The notes below the pieces were generated by a model. That model saw only the letters and a list, made by a program, of their open reading frames with translations. It ran no database searches and was not told the origin of the DNA. A stretch of 64,000 bases of DNA, from assembly GCF_949987515.2 (NCBI RefSeq), contig NC_082689.1, positions 102,152,957-102,216,956 of the forward strand. Direction: 5' to 3'. Numbering within the stretch: position 1 is the stretch's first letter; each line of letters begins with the position of its first letter. The stretch comes from Delphinus delphis. Taxonomy: Eukaryota > Chordata > Mammalia > Artiodactyla > Delphinidae. The translations under genes were made by a program, and so were the position numbers. Positions 24,301 through 37,600 of this stretch are shown one piece after another.

Positions 24301-27300
24301 TTAACCTAGTCAACGGGAAGCTGATTGCTCTATAGTTCAAACACACTTTTTATTAAGTCATTGAAATTTTTCATTTCTTTCAAATACCCTCCTCAAAGCC
24401 AAAAGAACTAGACCAATGAAGGCAGAAACAGGTCTTTGAAACAGTATGCCTCATCTGACATTGTGTCCACTGACAGTCACAGTGGGAAGAAAACTAAAGA
24501 TCACCAAGTTGGATCTTAAAGGATGAAACAAAGTTGGACAGATGGGGAAAGGAGAACGGGCTTTACAGAAAATCCTTGACAGAAAAAAATTAAGTCCCTG
24601 GGGTGTATTAACTGATTTTTACTTGAAAAGCCCAACATCTCTCAAAGAATGCTAACCATCTATAAATATTGCATTGTGTTTACATTAGAGCAGGGGCTAA
24701 AGTGCCAATCTAATTTTGTTCAACAATTTCAGATTAAGAACGTGCTTTCAGAACCACAGGGTGGATTAAGATGACTTCTAGTGCAGATTCAATGTTTTCT
24801 AATAATTGACAGATGTGTGCAATTTCTATTCTTAGGGGAACCAGATATAAATGTCACTCGATAATATTAGTCCAGTTCAAAATAGTAAATTCCTAAGAGA
24901 AACAAAAAAATGATTACTTTAGCTAAAACTATATACTTTCATAATGAAATAGACCCAAAAGGTTATCTACATATCAACCTTCCTAATACAGGAATCTTTC
25001 CTATGTCATCCCTCTCCCATTCCCCCACTAAAATGTGGCTACTAAGCTGTCAATAATAAAAGACCCTTATCTCATGAGGGTGCCACAAGTTCTCCAGACT
25101 GAATAGATGAACTTCAGTTTCTGGACCTTGACAAACCCTCCCACTGAAAACAAGTAAACAGACAATATAAAATATTTATTTTTTTAATCTTAAAAAAAAA
25201 TCTATGCACTAGCAAGAATGTAAGAAATCCTAAAAGGCCAAAAAGTTAGTAAAAGTGGGAATCCAAGAGGTAGGTGTACCCATGGAGGCTGGCTTTTTTC
25301 TTGAGAGTGTTTGCCAAAACCAGTTGATCTCAGGCTTTGATTTTTATAATTCAACAACTGCTTTGCATAATCCTTGACACAGATGTAGGAGGAAAAGAAA
25401 AAATCTGCCATGAGGTTCTGTGACAACAGATTGGCCCTCGTGCAGTTCTATAATCTAAATGTATACACTACCTGGATGGTCCAAAAAACCTACAAGCCAA
25501 GACTATGTGTACAGTGGGCCTGAGCTGGGGTGTGCCCAAACGCGTGTAGGAGCAAAAGACAATCCTCTCTGGAAGAACAGAGCTTCAACTCCAGGTCTCA
25601 AAGAACTTCTACAGATAAATTTCCAAGCAGTATGAACGGACAGTCAAAAATCAAAAGCACACACGAAGTCAAAGCATCATGAGAAAAAGCTGGCAGAAAC
25701 GAACAGCAGAAATGGACCTGCAAACTCGCACACACATACCCGCTCCTCCCGGAAGCCACAGAGACAAACTGCAATCACTCTTGTGTAACGGTCCAACTTT
25801 TCTAACAAAGAAGCATCCACCGCTCTGCTTTCTCTCCTTTTCATAATAAGATGTCAGCTCCTTTCACCATCTTGGCTATCCCCTGGACAGACCGTAGCTC
25901 ATAACCCTTTTCGAGCATTCCCAATGGAATCTGAGTACTGCAGACAGGATGGGATCATTCACTTTCCCTGATCTACACTCTGCTCCCATTAACGAAACCA
26001 GATACGTAAATGTGCTTTTCAGTATTCTTGACTCTCACTAACGAAGTCCCATGAATTTCAAAGACCCATATTCACGTAAACTTGCTGGGTCTAATGCACA
26101 GTTCTGGGTCCCAAGGTGACCAATACAGTCTATCTGCCCAGAATGCAGCTAAGATTTAGGAGGTGTGAACAAAATCCAAAACCTCCCACTTTTACCCATG
26201 AACTAATGTCAGGTCGGACGGCATCCTCATCAAATCCTGAACTGGTATGACTGATTTTTCTAAAATAAAATAGTTCACTCGTACCTTCCTTAAAAAATGA
26301 ATTTATTTGTTTGGGCTTAACATTTCAGTCTAAGATATTTCTGAATGTGGATTCTATTCTCCAATCTATTAGCCACCTTTTCTAGTCTAGCTTTAAATGA
26401 TGTTTAAATTTGACGAAGCTAATTCCTATGTCTTTATCCAAATTGATAAAGACCCTGAAAGGTATAGGTTATGCTGTGTGACTTGAGACAATCCCACCAG
26501 GTCAACAACTCGTTAGCTTGTATCATTCTCTTCGCTGTTAGTTTCTGTGTTACGTAACTCAGAATTTGGGAAATCTTGGAGCAGTCTGGAGACACAAACA
26601 TATTAGCATATTCTCTCTAGATATACAGGGTTCCTTCATCTCCAAATTCTGATCGTTTTAAATCTCTCTCCCCATCTTCCTTTGTTTCAGCAGCTAACCT
26701 TTACTGGGGCACAGTGTTAGGCACTGGAAACGTGGAAAAAGACACAGAGCTCACGGTCTAGTCAGGTGACACCCGCTCACCCATAAAGGTGCTATACCCA
26801 CCACATTCTCCCCAAGCCTTCATCGTGACAAAGCAAGAGAGAGTTCTGAAAGCTCTCCTCGTTCCTCCTTCTTCCTCCCTTCCTTTTCTCCTCCCTTCAA
26901 CAAATGTTTATGAAAACCCCATTACGTTAGGCACGGGGCATGTACAATGCTCCCAGCCCTGGCTGACAGCACACATTCTAGTCCTGGGAGACAGAGACAA
27001 ATGAAATAGTGCCTTGTGAGCAGTGCTACGAAGGAGACGACACGGAGCTGACCCACACATCAGAGAAAAGCCTTAGGAAGGAGAGGCACCCGCAACTACG
27101 GGCGAGCGTTATTATGTGCCAGGCGACAGGAACACAGAGATGAAAGATGAAATCTTGGCCCTCCAGAAGTTTACAGAGCTGGAATATGACCTGTCTAACA
27201 CCTGTGACCTTAAGTGAAAAAGTGGAGCCTAGAAGGAAGGGGCTTAAAAATCCTCTCCGACCTCGCCACCCCACCGCCCCCCGAATCCCAACCTGGGTTT

Positions 27301-30300
27301 TTCTATCTGCGAGAGGGCACCTCCTCCCCTGTACTGCCCTTCTTCCCCAACCCTACGTGCTAATGCTGCTAGAAGAAGAGTTTTTCGGGTGGGGTTAGGT
27401 GATGAGATTAGAATCATTCATACCTGAGCTTATTAGAAATCACACCGGTTCCAGCTCAGCTCAGGAAAGATTCTCTAATGAAAGTCAGGGTCTCCTAGCT
27501 CCTAAGCACCCCATGACCTTCTGATGCAGGCAAGGTCCCTGTGCTGGACAGGAAAGTTTCCAAAACCTATTGAGAAAAAGAATTTCCTCCACAAATAAGT
27601 CCCCTGATGACCCCAAATGCATCTCACCTTAAAATAAGATCAAGATGTTGACAGTCTTCTGTCAACAGAAGGCTAGGATATTCCACTCCGGAGAGCTGGA
27701 TGAGAATATTTTAATGTGGCATTTTCCAGTGATATGAAAAGCCACTCACATACCCCAAACAGAAAATCCCACAGTTTTTAGTAGCTTAGGCGTGACTGTG
27801 TGTGAGTGCTTGGGCTGCGTCAGTGTTTTACTTATTTCTGTGGTTAGTTCCCAACGTGACCTGGCTTCTTCACTCCACTCAGCCCCACTGGGCAGTCAGA
27901 CAGCGGGAGAGTCTAAAGAGGCTTGGCCACTGCAAAGCCTGGGAGGCAGACACTAAAGATGGCCAAGGAGGCCATCCCTGCTGCCCCCTGAGGACACTCC
28001 ACCCTGCCACAGAGACAGGTTTCAAAGTCAGACAGTCCTGTATGCAAACCTGGAACTTATTAGCTACATGGTAGTACACAAGCTACTTAACGCCTCTGAT
28101 GACCATCCCATCTACAAAACAGATATAATATCACATGCTTACGTACTAAGCAGCAACACTGCCAGGCGCTTGGTGAGGCTCCGAGGTTACAGAGGAGAAG
28201 AGTAAAGTGTGGTCCACGCACACATAAACAGGTAGCTTCAATTGCACACAAGCAAGTATCAACATATGGATGGAGGAAGGCAGAGGGTTATAAGCAAGGA
28301 GGCAGCATGCTCTTTTGAAAATTAAATGAGATAGTGGTACAAAAAGTACCTGGAAAGGAGATCGATCAAAATGGTGGAGTAGAAGTGGAACTCACCCCTC
28401 CCATGAACACATCCAAAACACACCTACAGGCGGAACAGTTCTCACCGAAAACTAACCGGAAAATGGCAGAAAGACTCCTGTACAACCAAGGCTGTAAGAA
28501 AGATCCACACGGAATCGGGCGGGAAGGGAAGAAAAGCAATCGGGTCAGGTCCCCTGGGAAGGGATCAGAGGAAAAGGGAGATCACATGGGCGGAGATCCA
28601 CCCTGGGGAGTGAGCAGTTCAAGCCGCATGTTGGGCTCCCCGTTCCCGGGGTCCAGCACCAGGAAGATGAGCCCCTCAAGCTGACTGGAGCACCAGTGGG
28701 ATGGACAAACAGGAGGGCTGTGGGAAGCCTGGACTCCGCTCGAGAGAAGCATGTCTGCGGTGGCTTGCTCTCAGGGCAGGGTGGAGGGCAGACGGAGGAC
28801 TGCTCCAGTGGCTCCTCGTTTCCCACCCTGGCATGTGCCCCAGCCTGAGGCAAGTGAACACCCTAGCCCGGCTTACTTCACATCGCAGCTCCACGGTGGA
28901 CTGGGGAGAGAGCTCGGCCACTGCTGGCACTCGCTCAGCCAGTGCATCAGAAGCAGCCCTGCTCTCTGACGGCACCTGGACTCCACAGTCCACACCCCGA
29001 GAGAGACTGAGAGCCCACATGGGACCCATCTGCCCTGTGGCATGGCTCCACAACAGGGCAGGGAAGGCAGGGGCTGGGGGCAGGGGCTGGCTGTGAGGGA
29101 CAAAGAAGACGTGGCCCCGAGGTTGCGTCTGAGCGGGATGGGAGCAGCCACTGCGGTGCTTGCACAGGCGGCAGAGGGAGGCAGCCCTGACCTCTGTCTG
29201 TGGCTGGGTCACCACAGCCCGTGCCCCATCATGAGCCGAGAGCCCACACGGGTCCCGTCTTGCTCCAGCACTGCTCCCCCTTCTGGGGAAAGGGTCCCAG
29301 TGCTGAGAAAGGGGAGAGCATACACTTAGAGGGAACAGAGCCGGCTTGGAGCCAAACCTCAGGGCTTCTGCTACAGCAGCTGGGGATCTGCCCCTGCCCC
29401 TGCCCCTGATAGGGCAGTAATGGCCACAGAGCAGAGGGGAAGCCTGAGCTCACAGCTGGCTCCAGCTTTAGCCCCTCCATCTACAGCCTCACCTTCTACC
29501 AAGGTGAGAGCTGCCAGCACACCCTGAGGAAAGATGTGACTTGCTTTGAGGTCAAATCCAGCTCTCCCACCAAAGGCAGGAGGCAGATGTAGTCTGTACA
29601 GGGACACTCCCACATAAGGACACCCTTCAGGACTGTAACAGATAACTACTGTTTCACGTAAGTTCATAGAGGCAGAGAAAGTTAAGCAAAATGAGAAGGC
29701 AGAGGAACTGGTCTCAACTGAAAGAGCAAGAGAAACCCCTGAAAAAATAAATAATGAAAGAGAAGTAAACAAATTACCAGATAAAGAATTCAAAGCATTA
29801 ATAATAAAAATGCTAACTGAATTAGCGGAAAGAATAGATGAACACAGTGAGAATTTTAACAAGGAAATAGAAAATATAAAAAAGAACCAGTCAGAAGTGA
29901 AAAATACAGTAACAAATGAAAAACACTATAAGGAATTAATAGCAGACTAAGTGATACAGAAGGACGCATAAGTGATCTGGAAGATAGAATTATGGAAGTC
30001 ACCCACTTGGAAGAGCAAAAAGAAAAAAACAAATATGAAAAAATGAGAACAGTTCAAAAGATCTCTGAGATAACACCAGGCATTACCAACATTCACACTG
30101 TAGGGGTCCCAGTAGGAGAAGGGAGCCAAAAATATATTTGATGAAATTATGGTTGAAAAATTCCCAAACTTGAAGAAGGAAACAGATATTAAGGTATAGG
30201 AAGCACAGAGGGTCCCAACCAAGATGAACTCAATCAGACCCATGCCAAGACATATCATAATTAAAATGGCAAAAGGTAAAAACAAAGAGAGAATTCTAAA

Positions 30301-33300
30301 GGCAGCAAGAGAAAAACAGAGGCCTATACAAGGCTATCAGCTGATTTTTCTGCAGAAACTTTGCAGGATAGAGGGAGTGGCAGGATATACTCAAAATGCT
30401 GAGAGGGAAAAACCTGCAACCCAGGATACTCTACCCAGCAAGTTTATCATTTAGAATTGAAGGAGAAATAAAGAACTTCTCAGATAAGCAAAAACTAAGA
30501 AAGTTCATCAATGCTAAACCTACCCTAAATGAAATGTTAAAGGGTCTTCTCTAAGTGGAAAAGAAAAGGCTATATAACAAGAAGTAAGAATCTATAGAAA
30601 AGGAAAAATCCAACTAGGAAAGGCCTCAGTGAGGGCTGAGGATCAACCACTTAAGTAAGCTAGTACAAAGATTAAAGACAAAAAACTGCAAAAGCAACTC
30701 TGACTACAATAAATGGTGAAGGGATAGACCTGAAGCTGTAAAATGTGACATCAAAACCACAAAACATGGGGGAGGGGAGCAAAAAAATGCAGATCTTTTA
30801 GAATGTGTTTGGACTTAAACGACTGACTATCAGTCTACCACAAGTATCAACAGATACAGTTATAAGCCGAGATACATGAACCCCATGGTAACCACACATC
30901 AAAAACCAGCAATAGATGCACAAAAACTAGAAGGAAACACAAACGTACTACTAAAGAACCACAAGAGAAGAATCAAGAAGAAGAAGAAATGAACAGAGAA
31001 GAACTATAACAACAATAGGAAAACAAGTAATAAAACAGAAATAAGTACATACCTATCAATAATTAATTTAAATATCCATGGACTAAATGTTCCAATCAAA
31101 AGACACAGGGTAGACGACTGGATTAAAAAAAAAATGACCCATTTATATACTGTTTTCAAGAGACTCACTTCAGAGCTAAAGACATATACAGACTGAAACT
31201 GACGGGATGGAAAAAGATATTTTATGCAAATGGAAATGACAAGAAAGTAGGTGTAACAATACTCGTATCAGACAAAATAGACTTTAAAACAAAGTCTATA
31301 ACAAAAGACAAAGAAGGGCACTATATAATGATCAAGGGGTCAATCCAAGGAGAGGACATTTTACTTGTTACCATATATGCATGCACCCAATACAGGAGCA
31401 CCTAAAAGTATAAAGCAAACATTAACAGACATAAATGAAGAAATTGACAATAATACAATAATAGTAGGGGACTTTAGCACCCTACTTACATCAATGGACA
31501 GATCACCCATAAGGCAACAGTGGTCTTAAATGATACAATCGACCAGTTGGATTTAATAGATATCTACAGGACACTCCATTTCAAAACAGCAGAATACATG
31601 TTCTTTTCAAGTACAACAACTTTAAGAGGACAGAAATTATATCAAGCATTTTTTCCCCAACCATAACAGTATGAAACTAGAAATCAATTACAGTAAGAAA
31701 AATAGGAAAAGCACAAATACGTGGAGACTAAACAACATGCTACTAAAAAACCAATAATAAAATCAAAGAGAAAATCAGAAAATACCTCAAGACAAATGAA
31801 AATGGAAACACAACTTTAAAAAATCTATGGGATGCAGCAAAAGCAGCTCTAAAAGGGAAGTTTATAGTGATACAGGCCTTCTAGAAGAAACAAGAAAAAC
31901 CTCAAATAAACAACCTAACCTAACATCTAACGGAATTAGAGAAAGAAGAACAAAGTCTAAAGTCAGCAGAAGGAAGGAAATAGTAAAGATAAGAGAGGAA
32001 ACAGAGACCAAAAGAACAATGGAAAAAAATTCATGAACCTAACAGCTGTCTTTTTTTTTTGAAAAGATAAATAAAATTATAAAGTCTTAGCCAGGTTCAC
32101 CAAGAAGAAAAAAAGAAAGAGGACCCAAATAAACAAAACAAGAAATGAAAGAGAAGAAATAACAAATGATGCCACAGACATACAAAAATCATAAGAGAAT
32201 GCTATGAACAGTTCTATGCCAACAAATTGGAAAACTCAGAAGAAACAGACAAGTTACTAGAAACATATAGCCTGCCAAAACTGAGTCAAGAATAAACAGA
32301 TAATTTGACAGATTACTAGATGTGAAACAGAATAAAAAAAAAAACTCCCTGCAAAGAAAAGTCCAGGACCAGATGGCTTCACTGGGAAATTCTACCAAAC
32401 ATACAAAGAACTTATACGTATCCTTCCCAAACTATTCTGAAAAACTCCCAAATTCATTCTATGAGGCCATCATTACCTGGATACCAAAACCAGACAAAGA
32501 CACTACAAAAGAAGAAAATTACAAGCCAATATCTTTGATAAATGTAGATGCAAAAATCCTCAGTGAAACACTACGAAACTGAATCCAACAACACATACAA
32601 AGAATCATACACCATGCTCAAGTGGGATTTATTCCAGGATTTCAAGGGTGGTCCAATATTTGCAAATCAGTCAATGTTATAGACCACAGTAACAAAAGGA
32701 AAGATAAAAATCACATGATCATAGATGCAGAGAAAGCATTTGACAAAATTCAACATCCATTCATGATTAAAACTCTCAAAGTGGGTATAAAGGGAATATA
32801 TCTCAACATAATAAAGGCCATTTACGATAAACCCACAGCTAACATCATACTCAATGGGAAAAAGCTGAAAGCCTTTCCCCTAAAATCAGGAACAAGAGAA
32901 GAATGACTGCTCTTACCACTTCTATTTAACATAGTATTGGAAGTCCTAACCACAGCAATCAGACAAGAAACGAAGGAAGAAAGGAAGAAAGAAAGAAAGA
33001 AAGACATCCAATTGGAAGGGAAGATGTAAAACCGTTACTATTTGCAGATCACATGGCACTATATAAAGAAAATCCTAAAGTCTCCACAAAAAAAAACTAT
33101 TAGAAGTAATAAATGAATTCAGTAAGGTTGAAGGATACAAGATTAATACACTGAAATCTGTTGCATTTCTATATACTTATAATGAACTATCAGAAAGAGA
33201 AAGTTAAAAACAAAATCTCATTTAAAATTGTGTCAAAAAAAAATACCTAGGAATAAACTTAACCAAGGAGGTGAAAGAACTATATTCTGAAAATTATAAA

Positions 33301-34605
33301 ACACTGATAAAGGAAACTGAAGATAATTCAAAGATATGGAAAGATATCCTGTGCTCTTGGATTGGAAGAATTAATATTATTAAAATGGCCATACTACCCA
33401 AAGCAATCTACAGATTTAATGAAATCCCTGTCAAAATACCCATGACACTTTCCACAGAACTAGAACAAATAATCCGAAAATTTATATGGAACCATAAAAG
33501 ACTCCAAATTGCCAAAACACTCTTGAGAAAAATGAACAAAGCTGGAGGTATCATGCTCCCTAACTTCAGACTATGCTACAAAGCTACAGAAATCAAAAAC
33601 AGCATGGTTCTGGCACAAAAACAGACACGTAGATCAATGCAACAGAATAGAAAGCCCAGAAATAAAGCCACACACCCATGATCAATTCATCTACGACAAA
33701 GAAGGCAAGAATATACAATGGAGAAAAGACAGTCTCTTCAACAAGTGATGCTGGGAAAACTGGACAGCTACATGTAAAAGAATGAGATTAGAACATTTCC
33801 CAACACCATATGCAAAAACAAACTCGAAATGAATTAAAGACCTAAATGTAAGACCTGAAACCATGAAACTCCTGGAAGAGACAATAGGCAGGACACTCTG
33901 ACATAAATTGTAGCCATATTTTTTTGGATCTGTCTCCTAAGGCAAAAAAATAAATAAAAGCAAAAATAAACAAATGGGACCTAATTACACTTAAAAGCTT
34001 TTGCATAGCAAAGGAAACCACTGACAAAATGAAAAGACAACTGTTGGAGTGGAAGAAAATATTTGCAAATGATATTACCGATAAGGGGTTAGTATTCAAA
34101 ATACATAAACAGCTCATACAACTCAATATCAAAAAAACAAACAACCCAATTAAAAAGTGGGCAGAAGATTTGAACAGACATTTTCCAAAGAAGACGTACA
34201 GATGGCTAACAGGCAAACGAAAAGATGTTCAACATCGCTAATTATTAGAGAAATGCAAATCAAAACCACAATGAGCTATCACACATCTGTCAGAATGGCT
34301 ATCATCAAAAAGTCTACAAATAACACATTTCAGTTAGGATGTGGAGAAAAGGGAACCCTTGTACACTACTGATGGGAATGTAAATTGATACAGCCACTAT
34401 GGAAAACAGCATGGAGGTTCCTCAAAAGCCTAAAAATAGAACTACCATATAATCCAGTAATTCCACTCATAGGTATATATCAAAAAAACCCAAAAATGCT
34501 AATTCAAAAAGATACATGCACCCCAATGTTCACAGCAGCATTATTTATACAATAGCCAAGATGTGGAAGCAACCCGAGTGTCCATAAACAGATGAAGATG
34601 TGGTG

Positions 34606-34645
<40 letters not shown>

Positions 34646-37600
34646 AAATAAAATTCTGCCATCTGCAAAAACGTGGATGGACCTAGAGAGTATTATGCTC
34701 AGTGAAATAAGACAGAAAGACAAATACTGTATGTTATCACTTATATATAGAATCTATAAAAAAACAAATGCACAGATATAGAAAACAAACTGGTGGTTAC
34801 CAGTAGGGAGAGGGGTTGGGGGAGGGACAAGATAGGGGTATGGGATTAAGAGATACAAAATACTATGTATAAGATAAATAAGCAACAAGGATACATTGTA
34901 GAGCACAGGGAAATACAGCCATTATTTTGTAATAACTTTAAACAGAGTATAGTCTATAAAATACTGAATCACTATGCTGTACACCCAAAAGTAATGTAAT
35001 GTTGTAAATCAACTATACTTTAATAAAATTTTCTTTTTTTAAAGTACCTGGCACTGAGAAGGCACTCAGGGTAGATTCTTCTGATTCCCCAAGACAGATC
35101 TGTGCCTCTAGATGTACAAAATGTTTTCAGATCCTGTCTCAGGGAGATGTTGACCAAGAATGATGTAGTCGCAGATGAGTCAAAATGGTGTACAGTTGGT
35201 TAACATGTGGCATTGAGGAGAGTCCCTTCCTGCCTTTCTAGGCACCCTGCACCTTCCCTGGCCCAGCCTTGCCTGGCTCAGCTTCCTTTCCTTCCTTCTG
35301 CGATAGTACAGTGGAAGTATTTGGGGGACAGTCAAGCTTTTAGTTTTCTGCAAATCACAGTACTAGATTCTTCTTCCCTGCAAAAATGAATGCTACGATG
35401 CAGTGAGCATGTTGGACAGTAACACCACGAAGCACAGTGGTGCCTCACCAAGTACGTTCTGGGAAGAGTGTCATCCTCTGGAAACAAAGGGAGATGGTGC
35501 TCCCTGGCCAGAGCCTGCTGACACTCATGAATTGTATATCTGGAAGCTTATTCACATTCCTCTTCCCTGCTTTACAGGAACCATATTAAACTGAGTTATG
35601 TATCTCAGGGACTTGCTCTGAGAAACATGGATTACGTACCATGTTACACTGTTGTAAGAACCTGTGAACTTTACAAATGAAAGAGAAGCCTGCACATGTT
35701 TTTTACTTCACTTTTATTTCTCAGTGCCTGTCGACTTTCCAACCACTCGCACCAGGCAGGCTGTTTGATTCATTCCCTACTCACAAAATCACTTTCACAC
35801 TTTCATCCTCCCCAAATCATTGCGTCCCTTTTCTTCACTAAGCAAAAAATCCATCCTGATCTCAGCCTAATTTGGGTTTCTTTCAAGTGCCACCAAAGGC
35901 TTTCCTCCTGAGCATTCCTCAATCCATCTCTACTTTCAAGGGTTTCATTACCGAGGCCAGGAAGGTAGGGGCATGGATTTTTAGATGGATTGCCAGTGCC
36001 CTGTTTCAGCCCGATGTATGGCAGTAAGATTAAAGAGAAAAACAAATACGCTGTGGTGGGCAGCTCTAACAGAGCCCCACAGTCTCTGCAAACGCGGTGG
36101 GATGCATGTAACTGCATGTACATAATTATGTCACATAAAACTGTAATGTCTGTCTTGTGGGGAGGTGCTTCCTTTGCTGGCTTTGATGAAATAAGTGATG
36201 TTGGTGAGGCCCACCTGGCAAGGAACGGAGGGCAGCCTCCAGCTGACTGCCAGAACTGCTGACCTCAGCCAACGGGTGTCAAGGAACTGAATGCTGCCAA
36301 CAACCATGTGAACTTGAAAGTGGATCCTTCTCCAGTCAAGCCTCAGATGAGACCGCAGGCCAGGTCAGCACCTTCACTGTAATCTTGTAAGAGTCTGAAA
36401 CAAAGGACCCTGCTACACTGTGCCAACCACCGACCCACAGAAAGTGCAATAATAAACTATGCTATTTTAGGCCACCGCATTTATGTAATATCCCTGTGTA
36501 GCAAGACATAACTAAATTCAGAGAAAGAGAAAAGCAGCCCCTGACATCTGAGAGCTAATCTGGTACTCTCAGCAAGGCCTTGATGTTGCTGGGAGCTGGC
36601 CTGCACTCATACTAGACTTTGGTGTTAAATATAAATAATTCCAGAGAACAGCAACATCAGACACGCACAAGCATCGACCACTCTGTAATCATGTTTGTTC
36701 ATGAACATTGTTCTAATCCCCTAAATGATCAAACATCCCCCTATACCAGCTAACATGGGCATACAGCTTCAACCTTGATTCACTGCCCTTGTCTCATAGA
36801 TTTCTTTAGATACTATTCACTGAATTGCCCCTCCTTAAGGCATACAGCACAGAGCAAAGCTCTACTTTCTTGAAGCTTCCCCCAAATCCCCTAAAACAAG
36901 TCTGAATCCCGTAAGTCTTTTCTGATGCCTCCTTACTGAGATGCTGCATCATTCCCCATTGGTGTGTGGTCTCCCTCACTACAACCAGCAATAAACCCAA
37001 CTTGTTCAACTATGGGTATGTTCCTAGTGGTCTTTGGCTGGAGGATACTGACAAGACTATAGCAAACAAATAAAGCAAATAACAAAAACACAAAAGCAAA
37101 CATGATTTTACCATGGAACTTGAATAAAAATAGAAGTTTAAACCGATAAAGCAAGAAAATACATAGTTTAAATTAGATCTAAAATACAAAGATATAACAA
37201 AGTATCTCCAAATGAGTATAAAGAAATTATTTGATAAATGATATGAAGTGGATAGGAGCAGGAAAACTAGGATGAATGTACACTTAGACTAAATAAAAAT
37301 GAACTCTACATAGGTTAAAGGATTAAACATAATAAAAAATGAGCTGAAATGTAATGAATTACTTTATCAGATCCATGTGAAAGCTATTCTGAAGACTGGA
37401 AACATGGAAAATGTTTAGAATTTGATGTGACCAAAAAAAAAAAAAAAGCAAATTGTACAAGTGCAAATAAAGTCTACCATTAGGTGCCTGGCTGTAACGT
37501 GCCAGGAACTGTTTTAGGCATGTTGTTCACATTTCATTTAATCTTCACAACGCCGTGCCAGGAAAGTTATATGATTCCCATTTTATGGATGAAGATACTG

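Larger units (their letters stand above)
28354..35040 (+). mobile_element. Near-full-length, inactivated L1 (6.7 kb)
   Basis: Flanked by an exact 11-base target duplication AAAGTACCTGG (28343-28353 and 35041-35051), so this is one complete insertion. The layout is GC-rich 5' UTR (about 28354-29650), ORF1 region (about 29660-30570), endonuclease region (from about 31050), reverse transcriptase region (about 32100-33100), ORF2 C-terminal part (to about 34370) and 3' UTR. Both ORFs are broken by many stops and shifts; the longest remaining frame is 136 codons (33271-33681). It lies antisense to CCDC93. The 3' end is T-rich (ATTTTCTTTTTTT) with no clear poly(A). Confidence 0.95.

Noticed and set aside
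28676..29215. 179-codon minus-strand frame and other frames in 28.3-29.9 kb
   Set aside because: They lie in the GC-rich L1 5' UTR and show no splice sites or similarity to known proteins.
32622..33681. L1 reverse-transcriptase fragments as a functional gene
   Set aside because: ORF2 is broken repeatedly by stops and frame changes; described only as part of the dead L1.
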